From NCBI GenBank assembly GCA_015680685.1, contig MNCI01025476.1, positions 1 to 32,725 on the forward strand: a stretch of DNA of 32,725 nucleotides, read 5' to 3'. The stretch is from Gnetum montanum (lineage: Eukaryota; Streptophyta; Gnetopsida; Gnetales; Gnetaceae). The position numbers and the translations under genes were made by a program. The notes beneath the pieces are model-generated. The model was not told the origin of the DNA, made no database searches, and was given only the letters and a program-made list of their open reading frames with translations. Below are positions 9,900 through 19,399 of this stretch, in pieces (the first letter of the stretch is position 1; each line of letters begins with the position of its first letter).

Positions 9900-10270
9900 T
9901 TTCTCATAAGTTGTAACATGCATGCTTGAAGCATGTCTTCTAACACCTAGTTTACCCATTCAACCTATCTAGATATTTGAGGATGATATGCTAAACTAAA
10001 GTTTCATGAAATACCTAGGCTTATCATAAATTCTTTCTAGAATCACGAGGTGAATTTGGCATCACGATCTTACATAATCCTGAAAGGAATATCATGTAGT
10101 TGAACAATCTCCATGATAAATGATAGTGCCACTTTATCAACACTATTCATAGTCTTTGTTGCAAGAAAGTGGGAAAATTTTGTTAACAAGTCGACCACCA
10201 CAAGGATAGCATCCTTACCACCCTTAGTGTGAGGCAATCTAGTAATGAAATCCAAATCGATTACCTTCCA
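9900..10270 (-). pseudogene. pol: Gypsy integrase core, lacking zinc finger and C-terminal domain
   Basis: The open stretch MDFITRLPHTKGGKDAILVV (start at 10255) is the beginning of the gypsy integrase catalytic core, with the first Asp present. It continues LLTKFSHFLATKT, then past a stop to DRDAKFTS (second Asp), FSLAYHPQ and NxVLEDMLQA (about 9930). The residue preceding the core, PEWKWKVI, is reached almost directly from the end of RNase H near 10335. The HHCC zinc finger that normally lies between (about 130 residues) is therefore deleted. After about 9900 homology ends, so the C-terminal part is gone. Integrase would join cDNA to chromosomal DNA; this copy is dead. Confidence 0.8.
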
Positions 10271-10334
10271 CTTCCACTCTGGAATTATGTGAGGGTAAAA
10301 GTATCCACTTGCTCACTAATGCTATAACTTAACT

Positions 10335-11540
10335 NTCTTTTTCTTGGCTGGTATTGAATGGTAAAGTCAAAATTAGCTAATAACTCTATCCATTGTCATT
10401 ATTGTAGGTTGAACTATGGTTTATTCATTGGATATTGGATTCCTTTATGATAGGTCCAAATAGTCAATTTCTCTCCAAAGAAATAATGGCGTTAGACCTT
10501 CAAGGCAAACACCACTACTCCCAACTCAAGATCATGGGTGGGATAGCATGACTCATGAGGCTTGAATTATCTTAAGGCATATGCTATTACCTTTTCCTTT
10601 CACATAAGGACACATTCATAACCTTCTCCTGATTTAGCTGTGCATACATCAAAGGGTTCATTAGGGATAGGTATCACAAATATTGGAGTTGATGTTAATC
10701 TACTCTTAAGCTCCTCAAGCATGATAATGAGGATTCCATAGAAACCTAATGTCCTTTCACAATAGCTTCATGAGAGATGAAGCAATGCAAGAGTAGTTCT
10801 CAATGAACCTCCAATAATAACCTACCAAGCCAAGAAAGCTACACACCTCTCCGACATCCTTAAGAATTGACTAATCCCTAATGACTAATATCATAGTGGG
10901 ATCTACTACTATTTCATCCTCTAAGATGACATGACCCAAGAATAGGATCTCATGATGCCAAAATGAGAACTTTGAAGGTTGAGTATAGAGTCGATGTTCT
11001 CTAAGTATTTACAAGATCGTTCTTAGATGATCCTCATGCAAGTCATTTGATGCTAAATATATCAATAAATCATCAATGAAAAAAATGAAAAATTAGTCTA
11101 AGTATGGCCTCATGACACTATTCATAAGATGCACAAACATTGTAGGAGCATTAGTGGGTCCAAATGGTAGAACTAGGAACTCATAATGCTCATATAGAGT
11201 CCTAAAAGTTTTCTTAGAAATATCACCTTCTCTAATGCAAACCTAGTGGTATCCTAACTTCAAATCTATCTTTGAGAACACTTGAGCATCCCTTAATTGA
11301 TTGAAAAAATCATCTATGCAAGGCAAGGGATACTTGTTCTTTACTTTCACTTGATTTAGTTGTTGCTAGTTGATGCATAACCTCATGCTTCCATCCTTGT
11401 TTTTTGACAAAGATGATAGGAGCTCCCCAAGGAGATACACTTGACAAATCATGCCTTTATCTAGAAGTTCCTGAAGTTGGACATTGAGTTGAACCAATTT
11501 GATAGGTGACATCCTATGCAGAGCTCTAGACATAAGTTTG
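10335..11540 (-). pseudogene. pol: Gypsy reverse transcriptase and RNase H
   Basis: The RT begins near 11540 with VQLNVQLQELLDKG and includes KIDLKLGYH (first catalytic Asp), [12 protein letters not shown] (about 11160) and FFIDDLLIY. The last is the YxDD-type catalytic box as FIDD, with both Asp codons at 11069-11074. Then come FLGHVI and SFLGLVGYYWRFI. The RNase H follows leftward: VCTAKSGEGYECVLM, where the expected catalytic Asp of 'TDAS' is replaced (TAKS), then FDFTIQYQPRKR next to an ambiguous base N at 10335. Many stops interrupt the frame. In life this enzyme copies element RNA into cDNA and removes the RNA. Confidence 0.82.
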
Positions 11541-11836
11541 ATACTAGCTTTGAGATTAATCTCAAACTCTATCTCCTACCTAGGAGGCAAACTTGGCAAT
11601 TCTAATTGAAAGATATTAGGAAATTAATAGGCTATAAGGATTTGATCAATTCCCAGGGATGGAGAAATCTTACTAATAGAGACTATGAAGCAAGGATGAC
11701 CTTTCTACAATAAATAGTGATAAGATCTTGATGAAGTCATGTCTATCGTAATCTTACAAGGTTTCATATGTACAATAACTTGTACATCCTTTTCTGATAC
11801 TAAGGATAATGTCTTGTGATAATAATCTAGGCTACC

Positions 11837-12166
11837 CTAGAAATGCGCTAACGAATCCATCCCTAGAATGATGTTATAGTCTCCTAAGACCATGAAATGG
11901 AGGTGATAAGCCCAAGGAACATCTTGGATAATTAAAGAAATAGATTTACAATCTTGGTCTACAACAAGCATACTACCACCCATAGTACTAACAGTAAGCC
12001 CTTGGGATAGGGGCTCACATATCAAGTCCACCCTTTTAACTATTGAAGGATCAACAAAATAATGAATAGCACAAGGGTTTAAGAGAATCAAAACCTCAAG
12101 ATCTGAGATCATACCTTTCATCTCCATCATTGCGTTAGGTTGTTCCTTCATTGATTGATAAGTCAA
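11837..12166 (-). pseudogene. pol: Gypsy retropepsin-like protease, active site changed
   Basis: A 109-codon open stretch shows SIVKRVDLICEPLSQGLTVS and ends DYNIILGMDSLAHF, the hallmarks of plant gypsy aspartic protease (usual ending ILGMDWL). The catalytic triad, normally D-S/T/P-G followed by A-T-H-S-F, reads LLNPCAIHYF. The Asp is Asn (AAC, 12077-12079 on the minus strand) and the Gly is Cys (12071-12073). Such a protease cannot cut the gag-pol polyprotein. The zinc knuckle of gag lies about 140 bp upstream and RT about 300 bp downstream. Confidence 0.85.
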
Positions 12167-12289
12167 AGCATAAAAACAAGCATGTGTTTAGGCACCACCA
12201 TGATCCCTTGGATCTTTTCCTCCCTATTAAAAGATACAATTATTCAAATTCTTCAAGTAATTAAAAATCTTTTGATCAACCTAGCCATA

Positions 12290-13299
12290 GTTGTAACATT
12301 TGGAGCATTTCTACCTAGTATGTCCAACTTTACCATAATTGTAACAAGTGATCTATACCTAATGAGACTCATGCCTCGTAGACTTCTATTGAGATTGAGT
12401 CCTTCTAAGGTTGATACTACAGGAATGTTTCAATCCATAAATTTTCCTAGAAAATAATTAAGCCCTCTTTTGAGAATGATCATGGTATGCTGCTTCTACC
12501 ATATGACTACATTCTAGCTCTAATGTAGCAACTTAAGCTTCCCCATATGTTAGATGACATTGAGGAAGAAGATGGCCCTTAATTGAAGTACAAAGGCCTT
12601 GAATGAATCACCTAACACTTGTTATGTCATCAACATGTATGTGAAGAACAAACATGACCAACTCCAAAAACTTGCACTCATACTCACTTACTAACTTGCC
12701 ACCCTACTAGAGGCCCTGAAATTCATCTACTTTAGCCTCCACAAAATTTGCAACTACATAGTGTTGGTTGAACACTCACACAAAGTTAGTCTAGTGAACA
12801 TCTCAATCCTTCTAATGATGTGCAAGCTCCTCCACATCCCACCATCACTTGGTAGCACCTTTAAATTGAAAGATGGTCAAATGTGTTTGTTGTTCTGGAG
12901 TGCATCCTAACATCTTAGAGATCTTGATGACTTAAGCCATTCCATAGCTATGGTGGGGTCCTTCTCACCTTTAAATGTTGATGTTCCAAGCTTATGGAAC
13001 CATTCCATAAGCTCTTGATCCATGGGTGTCCTACTACTACTTTTTCTTAAAACCACCATAGATCTTGGTTGTAATGAATTTCCCTCCATGTGTTGATGGA
13101 GGAATTACTCCATATAATAGTTGAAATCAACTTGGCTTATCCCCTCATTTAATATTGGTGTTGGGATTACATTCTCTACACAAGGTTCTATTAAAGGCTC
13201 TGCCACTTGGTTATCAATAGATTTAGGCATTGGTGTTGGTTGACTAGGTCCAACATCTATTCTTCTACCTTGACCACAACCTCTTCTAGCACCTACCAT
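12290..13299 (-). pseudogene. gag: Gypsy gag with degenerate zinc knuckle
   Basis: The best start is the ATG at 13299 (MVGARRGCGQGRR), 43 bp after the primer site; a longer open frame to 13335 runs into the leader. The N-terminal part is basic, then polar (VGPSQPTP). The gag core follows near 12907-13089 with LGTSTFKGEKDPTIAMEWL and decays after that. The knuckle at 12305-12346 reads CYNYGKVGHTR, stop, KC: the second Cys is Tyr (TGT to TAT) and an in-frame stop sits before the last Cys. The order gag, knuckle, protease is normal. The plus-strand open frame at 12155-12457 is its shadow. Confidence 0.78.
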
Positions 13300-13341
13300 C
13301 ACTAAACAAAAAACAAGAAATGCAAAAACTACCAAATCTAT

Positions 13342-13354
13342 GCTCAGATACCAA
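13342..13354 (-). other. Primer-binding site of gypsy element 1, initiator-Met type
   Basis: On the minus strand TTGGTATCTGAGC follows the LTR end GTTACA by two bases. It differs by one base from TTGGTATCAGAGC. It sets the orientation and the LTR boundary. Confidence 0.8.
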
Positions 13355-13356
13355 CT

Positions 13357-13452
13357 TGTAACACCCTACTTCCTACCCTTAGGATGAAGAGCATTATGTG
13401 GGCTAAAATAGATGGTAGAGTAATGAATCATTTAATTCTAACACAACAAAAT
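13357..13452 (-). repeat. 5' LTR remnant of gypsy element 1 (96 bp)
   Basis: It aligns with 8120-8215 at about 84 of 96 positions by my count. Similarity stops abruptly at ACAACAAAAT, where copia element B sequence begins, so the outer part of this LTR was lost or displaced. Confidence 0.85.
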
Positions 13453-14700
13453 CTATTAACCTTTTGGTGTCTCAAACCTTTAAGTAAATTGGAGTCAAAG
13501 ATTGTTTGCATGATTATGTGGTTATTTTTTTTGTAGAACAACACACATGGGAAACCAAGATGATCTAAAGCCTACAAGATGATAAGAAACTTTTGGGTTT
13601 AGAGATCAAAGAATAAGGTCATGCATAAGGTCTTAAACGAACATGCAAGAATTCCAAAGAACATGGATGAAGACCATATACTATACAAGAAAATTTTTCA
13701 TCATTAAAGCATGCAAAAGATCAAGGTTGTGGACAAGGAACAATGAATTCATCATATAAAGGAATCTAAAGAAAGACATCTCCAAGAAATAGGTGATGTC
13801 TTAGTATAATTTGAGAATGCTCAGACAAAGATGTCTTCAAGAAAGAGCAAACATCTTTACTTAGAAAATGACATCTTCATAGAATGTAGGGTAGATTTAG
13901 AAAGACATGTTCCATTAGATAAAGACATCTTCCCAGAATGAAGATTTTAGAAAGACATCTTTCCGAAACAAAGACTTCTTCCTAGAGTAGAAGGAAAAAA
14001 TAGAAAGACATCTCAAGCATAAAGAAGATGTCTTCCATTATCATTAGTGAGCATTGGCTAGATATTGCACAAATTCCAAGATGGATTTAGAACATGGTAG
14101 GTATATGAAGACATCATATGCATTGGAAAATGTGCAAGCTTATGTACAATTATTATTTAATCATTTGTCAATCATTGTAAACGTTGTTACTCCTCATTGT
14201 TCTATCTTTTGTTCATTGTAAAGTGTGTTGTACCTAAAAGTACAAAGATTAGCAAATTGAGTTGCATTTATCCCTTGTAAATTATTGTCCCTTATTGCCT
14301 TGTGATGTTGATGTACTTCTTGTGGGAATGCATCTCACTTGAGCTTGTGGGCATCCTATGGCATTGTGTTTGGTGTTGTGGCACAACACTCTAGATTAAA
14401 ACTCAAGATTATAAGGTTTTGGAAGCTTGGAAATGACATTCCAAGCCTAATGGGACCTTGCAGGATTGAGTGGTTGTTGTTGCAGCACAACACTTTGAAG
14501 TGGGGTATGCAGACTATACAGGGTGTGGATCCTTCAAATCATATTTAAGAGCAACAAAGTTTGGAGGTGTGCTTGTGATCTACCCTCTGAGTGTGGACTA
14601 CCCAAGTTGGGGAACCATGTTAAATTTGGTGTGTGTGCTTTGTTTTAAAAAAAATTAATTTGGGGAACTTATTCATCCCCCCTTCTACTTTCAATGATCC
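13453..14700 (+). repeat. Copia element B LTR with AGACATCT array
   Basis: The end 'attcatccccccttctactt' followed by TTCAATGATCCA is typical of the C-rich end of copia LTRs, just before a primer site. The block 13774-14033 holds AGACATCT four times (13774, 13923, 13953, 14006) and AGATGTCT twice (13829, 14026), plus one-base variants. Around 14230-14560 there are TTG/TGTG-rich stretches. The frames at 14339-14658 are not recognisable proteins. Confidence 0.65.
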
Positions 14701-14705
14701 ATAAG

Positions 14706-14717
14706 TGATATCTAAGC
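14706..14717 (+). other. Decayed primer-binding site of copia element B
   Basis: TGATATCTAAGC matches TGGTATCAGAGC at 9 of 12 positions; two of the three changes are G to A. Its place, 5 bp after the LTR end, supports the call. Confidence 0.6.
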
Positions 14718-14769
14718 TTCGTACTCTTCTTTGTCATCATCAACTTCAAGAGTGAATAATAAAGGGAAC

Positions 14770-15188
14770 ATCTTACACAAAGCCACCCATGTTCAATGGA
14801 TTCGACTTTGCCTACTAGAAACCTAAAATACAAAAAACTTTTTACATCCATGGAATTTGAAGTGTAAGAGTCAATTATTGAAGGCTATGCTTTGCCTATC
14901 AAAAACTCCACTAGCATCATCAAGCCTCACAAAAAATGGACATAAGAAGAAAAGGATAAGTTCATGTTTGATTCAAAATCAAAAAATTGTTTATATTGTG
15001 CATTGCATAAATCTGAACTTAATAGGGTAGTAGGATGTAAAACTACCAAAGAAATTTGGCAAACTTTAGAAGCTATGTATGAGGGAACTTCTATTGTTAA
15101 GCAATCAAAATTATTAGTTGTACAAAGTGAGTATGATAAACTCAAAATGACAGAGGGTGAGAAAATAAAGGATTATTTCTCATTGTAA
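14770..15188 (+). pseudogene. gag: Copia gag (UBN2-like), truncated
   Basis: The reading is PPMFNGFDFAY, then (through stops) KPKIQ..FYIHGI, ALPIK-like residues, and the open stretch 14964-15188 with ALHKSELNRVVGCKTTKEIW, TLEAMYEGTSIVKQSK and MTEGEKIKDYFS. These are the conserved blocks of plant copia gag. A living copy continues for another 100 or so residues to a CCHC knuckle; here homology ends at about 15188. Stops in the N-terminal third sit where Trp or other codons are expected. Gag forms the particle that packages the RNA. Confidence 0.82.
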
Positions 15189-15211
15189 TCCTTATCTTCT
15201 TTGCCATATTC

Positions 15212-15780
15212 CTATTTTAGCCATAATTTTTTGGTTTTAGGATCTAATTAGATGGATAGATGTAATAACCTTGCCCCTTCGTTGGGTATATTTAGAGATT
15301 CTACAATTACCTTGATCAAGAATGAAACTAAGACACTTCCAATGTTAGCCATGGTATCCTCTTCCTAGTACCAAAATTGGTAGGTTTTCCCAAGGTACCA
15401 TTCACCACTATTAGAAAGGATGGGCCATAGTGATGATTCCTTGAGTTGTGTCTTGACCACTTCAGGGGTGAACTCCACAAATGGGTCAAAGTTCATCTCT
15501 ACAATGACTATGATCAGGATAGACCTTTCTTTAATGGATTAGAGGTAGTCTTGTGACAATGTAAGGCATTTTCTTGGCACTTGTGATTCCTTTGCCTCTC
15601 CTTGGGCCGATTTCCCTATAGTAAGAGTTTCTTAATGAATGCTAAATTATTGTGCTTCCTGCTCCTCATGTGTTATTTCTTGTCCTCCTATTTGGCCTTT
15701 GCTTTGGCCTCTCAATCTCATACTTGCACCTTGTGAGGGTCCTCCTTATACTCCTCTCCTTAGGATCATTTGCAATCATT
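15212..15780 (-). pseudogene. Unrecognised decayed reading frame, minus strand
   Basis: One minus-strand frame reads coherently across about 190 codons with a handful of stops. It begins near 15780 with a Gly/Arg/Gln-rich stretch (SMRLRGQSKGQIGGQE). It goes on as MNFDPFVEFTPEVVKTQLKE (Met at 15494-15496) and SLWPILSNSGEWYLGKTYQF, then VLVSFLIKVIVESLNIPNEG, ending LDPKTKKLWLK before TAG at 15212-15214. I do not recognise the family. Its place next to an LTR-like region with a minus-strand TATA suggests the 5' end of a retrotransposon internal region, perhaps a gag. A captured host gene fragment is the alternative. The copia gag on the other strand ends 24 bp away. Confidence 0.45.
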
Positions 15781-15789
15781 AAGGATTAA

Positions 15790-17444
15790 AAATTACTAAG
15801 GTATTTGCATTTATTCTTACCAATTCCATACCTTACTCATACACTTAGTCACATTATGTTCTTAGTTTATGATTACAAAGTTAGATAAAATTCCAAAAAT
15901 TTACCCCATAAGTGTTATTTTCTTTGCAACTCCTCACAGTTAATAATTTTGCTCTTATTTATGGCTCATTATGATTGGTTATGGTTCCTTAAGAGTATTA
16001 TTTGAGTGTTCTAGCTTCCTCATGATTATTCTTATCAAAAAGTTTCAAGTTTCACTTCAGACTTATCCTTAAAATACCTTCCAAACAGTAGAATTTTTTT
16101 AAAAATTGGATCAAACTTTCCTCAACAGCATCCTTGGCCCTCCTCCTCCCCACCCATGACTAAGATGAGCACTCTAGAATCAAATAGGTTCAAAAATCAC
16201 AAAAATTGGACCAATGACAAGGAAGATATGGCTTGGGAAAGCTAGGAAGTCAAGGCTCAAATCAAAGTAGAAAAGTTAAAAAAATCTCCCTTGTGTGCAT
16301 GTGCAAAATGATGAAAAAATTAGCTAAGTCCCCACTTAGATATAGGTTTTTTATAACCTGATATTAGGGACCCAACATTGGAGATCCAATATCGGTGTAG
16401 ACCCAATATGATGGACCCAATATCAGAGCCCAAGAAATTATATTTTTTACAAAGGTCTAATGGAAAAAATTAATTCTTTTGGATGTTTGAAAGGTTTTAA
16501 GGTTTCTTAAAGGGTTTGGATGATGGAGATATGCATATGTTGGTCAAAAGTTCATCATTCGAAGTTCATAGCCAAGCAATATTAGGCTACAAAGTTCATA
16601 CGATGGGTTTAAAGGGTAATGGATTCATCTTGTGAGAACAAACAATTTAAATGATATGAAAAGTATTTATTGACATCTCTTGATGCTAGAAGATTCAAGA
16701 TGATGTGGAATTACTTAGTAGGTATAAAATACAATAGTTATACAAGTGGATCCTCCCCAAAGTAGGTTCTAGACCTTAATGCCCTTGTATAACCATGCTA
16801 AAAAGTGTTCTTAGGCACTTAAGGAGTTGAATGTAATGCATACATGTTTAGAAAAACACACATGTCAGTACCACCAAATTGGAAAACTAACACTATGTTA
16901 CATAAAATCATAAGTTATGACTATTCTGATAGTGAGGTAAAATGGCCTTAGAAGGGATTGCAAAAATCAAGACATGAGGTATCCTACCATAGGCATAATG
17001 AATTCTTGTGTTTTATTAGTGGTAAAAGTAATCACTAGCCTTTCTATTCAAGATTCGAACCAAGTCCAAAACACCATCCAGTGACATTGCATTGTTTCAT
17101 CTCTTAGAATTACAATTATAAGACTATCAATCTTGCAAGGAGTATCATCACTTGGCATATTTCCAAGTTAGGAGTTTATTCATAGCAATTTAGTTTATTT
17201 TTAGATTTCTAAGAAGCCACCTACCTTCAGGCATGGATAACATGTATTTTCAATGAAACCCCTAGAAATTTATTTTATGCTTTTTTTTATTTTTATTTAT
17301 GTCAACCTATTTAGGAAAAACTTATTTAACTCTTACTACCATTTTTCATCAGATCTACAAGGATAAAATACAAGCTTAGTAACATGATAGAACTCACAAC
17401 AATAATCCAAAAGAATCCATGAATCCCCTTGATGTCACACCCTT
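15790..17444 (-). repeat. Candidate LTR on the minus strand
   Basis: The right edge is supported. On the minus strand a purine tract (GGAAATGAAAAGGG, about 17445-17458) is followed by TGTGACATCAAGG, a plausible polypurine tract and LTR start, placed after the integrase of element 2. Inside, GGTTATAAAAAACC (16345-16358, minus strand) is a possible TATA region with a CCCAATATC/CCCAACATTGG array just upstream. The left edge near 15790 is a guess from the start of the decayed frame. I could not align it convincingly with the 5' LTR of element 2 by eye, so it may belong to another element. Confidence 0.45.
16358..16432 (-). promoter_or_regulatory. Repeated CCAATATC/CCAACATTGG motif array beside a TATA box
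   Basis: On the plus strand GGACCCAACATTGG, ATCCAATATCGG, ACCCAATATGATGG and ACCCAATATCAGAG follow one another at spacings of about 14-18 bp. On the minus strand they lie directly upstream of the TATA-like GGTTATAAAAAACC. A U3 enhancer array is likely. Confidence 0.4.
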
Positions 17445-17458
17445 TTCATTTCCACTTG
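17445..17458 (-). other. Candidate polypurine tract of element 2
   Basis: On the minus strand GGAAATGAAAAGGG directly precedes TGTGACATCAAGG. It lies about 500 bp after the integrase frame, as expected for the plus-strand primer. Confidence 0.5.
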
Positions 17459-17728
17459 GTCCTTCACTTTTTGGTCCAAGCATAATGATCACAAGTTTAT
17501 TCTTAGTTGTAAGATGAAAAAGAATATCATCATGACCATGGTAAGAACCTCTTATTAATGGAATGGGTAAATGGATTATGTCAGCTCACTATTCAAATTA
17601 TTAGTGCCTTTTGACTTGATAACATAGAGAAATCTTCACCTTATTAGACTACATCTTATCTTTATTCAATGTGTCTTATTAGTAATCAAAATTATTTACA
17701 AAAGGTTTGATAACAAAGTATGAAATAA

Positions 17729-17890
17729 ATGAAAAAGATAGTAAGAATTGTGAAAAAGTGTAAATAATGAAAAATGTTAAAAGAATGACAAATTTCAAAG
17801 AATTGAAAGATATATCAAAGAATGTCAAAATTTTAATAAATGAAAAGTATCAAAGAATAAGAAAACATTAAAGAATGTGAAAAATGGAAG
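17729..17890. repeat. Minisatellite, 9 units of about 18 bp, in the 3' UTR of element 2
   Basis: Nine consecutive units of 17-20 bp start at 17729, 17747, 17767, 17785, 17802, 17822, 17840, 17857 and 17875. The rough consensus is ATGAAAAATATCAAAGA. The array lies between the integrase end (17967) and the candidate polypurine tract. Tandem arrays in this place are a known trait of plant Tat-lineage elements. Confidence 0.75.
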
Positions 17891-17966
17891 GTACCTATAG
17901 CTCTAAATTGACTCCCCCATGACTATTATTAAGATCAAGTAAATGGAAGATATAACAAGTAGAAGA

Positions 17967-19210
17967 CTAATGGTTAGGTTGAATAGACTCTATTGAATAT
18001 TGGTAATATGGTTTGACTTGTTGGATATTTACAAGGATAAGCTTACGTGGACTGGATGGGTGGTGAATATGTAGGACACTACATGGATAAGTGGCTTGCA
18101 TAATGTATGGTCCCTCCCAAAGTGTCTGGAATTTACCTTTTTGCGGTGAATTACTAGGATTATAATAAAGGACCTTATCACCCAGTTGTATAGTTATAGT
18201 CCTTATCTGTGAATCATGCCTACGTTTGGAGTAATAGTTATGGACTTTGTTACCCATGAGTGCTACTAGCTTATTTTCATCTAAAAGATCTAGGTTCATT
18301 AGACATTCCTTTTGGGCTAAACTTAGATTAAGGTCAAGTTAACTTGTAGTAGCTAAAGTGTGAAGCTCTACCTAGATTGGAGGGGTTGGCAACTTGCCAT
18401 AGATCAAATCATATGATGTATATTCTATAGGTAGTTTCCAAGATGTCCTATAGGTCCATAGAGCCTCATTTAATTTACTACTTCAATCCTATCTAAACCT
18501 ACTAACCGCCCTAGTAAGTATTCTAGTAATTTCGTAGTTAGTGCATTTAGCTTGACCATTTGCTTGGGGATGATATGGTGTTGTGAGCTTATGGTTAAAC
18601 CCAAGATATTGCATGAGTTTTTTAAAGGTAGCACTAATGAAGTCAATCCCATTATCTGATATAAACATTCTTGGTACTTCAAATATGTTCACCATAAGTT
18701 TTTAAAAATATTTGGTAGCTTTCTTTGCTATACAATCTTTTACTACTGTTGCCTCCACCCACTTTGTGCAATAATCTACAATCACAATAATATATGCTTT
18801 TCTATTTGACATTGGTTAAATGAATCTCATAAATAAATTCCCCATATATTAAAAGGCTTCAATGGCTATCTCCAATGTTGTGGTCCTTCATATCTTGTTG
18901 TAATTCCTCCATCCCTTTGACAACATTCATAAGATTGTGCAAAAGTATGGGCATCTTTGAATAAAGTATGTCAAAAGTAGTCTACCATCAATAGTTTGAG
19001 TGCCATTCTGCACCTTGCATAGTGACCACCACATGGATCTTCATAGGCATCCTGTACAACTCTCTACTAGTCATGATCAAGAAAACAACATATGAAAAGA
19101 TCATTTGCACAAATCTTGTACAGGTTGCCATTGATTTCCATGTAGCTTTTGGCTCTGTGAAGGAATTGTTCACGTTGTTTTCTACTCTATTCAAAAAGAA
19201 GCTCTTGTGC
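17967..19210 (-). pseudogene. pol: Athila/Tat-like integrase
   Basis: The catalytic core reads VDYCTKWVEATVV (first Asp, about 18760) and FISDNGIDF (second Asp, about 18655), then YHPQANGQAKCTN. The Glu of the usual 'GQAE' has become Lys, so one of the three metal-binding residues is lost. The C-terminal domain is an open stretch of 110 codons (17967-18299) with NYYSKRRHDSQ, GDKVLYYNP and GKFQTLWEGPYIM, the GPY/F motif. The region upstream (18988-19194, ELYRMPMK..HVVVTMQ) is a poor match to the zinc-finger region. Stops and frame changes separate the parts. Confidence 0.82.
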
Positions 19211-19399
19211 TATTAGATAAGCTGGGTACTCTACATTCCATGACTTCCCTATTAAATCTACAACCTTTACTATTCTAGTAAACAAATCCTTGTTGGAAAA
19301 TTGGTTTGATAAAGGCTCCGCTCAATTGTTTGAATCCCATTTCAACCTTGATAGATGATCAGCTATTATGTTTTTTGTTTTTTTTTATCAATCATTGTG

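Larger units (their letters stand above)
8120..13452 (-). mobile_element. Ty3/gypsy element 1, chromovirus-like, minus strand, decayed
   Basis: Two direct repeats starting TGTAACACCCT (8120 and 13357) are LTR ends. On the minus strand next to the right copy is an initiator-Met-type primer site, then gag, zinc knuckle, protease, RT, RNase H and integrase from right to left. This order (integrase last), the protease SIVKR...EPLSQGLTVST...GGS region and the Met primer site fit the chromovirus side of Ty3/gypsy. No chromodomain is visible, because the integrase is cut near 9900. All domains contain stops. The aligned 96-bp LTR segments differ at about 12 positions, so the insertion is old. Confidence 0.85.
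13453..15188 (+). mobile_element. Ty1/copia element B, 5' part only
   Basis: The order is LTR (to 14700), initiator-Met-like primer site (14706-14717) and copia gag (about 14770-15188), after which homology stops and unrelated minus-strand sequence begins. No protease or pol is present. The left LTR boundary is uncertain: no TG dinucleotide start is obvious near 13453, so the LTR may itself be truncated. Confidence 0.7.

Noticed and set aside
12155-12457. 100-codon plus-strand open frame
   Set aside because: It lies antisense to the gag knuckle and protease of element 1 and has no recognisable motif.
13774-14033. The repeated octamers as a CRISPR-like array
   Set aside because: Spacing is irregular, repeats are only 8 bp and occur in both orientations, inside a plant copia LTR.
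15790-17444. Firm call of this block as the 3' LTR of element 2
   Set aside because: The polypurine tract at its right edge fits, but I could not align it with the 5' LTR at 24198 onward by eye, so it is kept as a candidate only.
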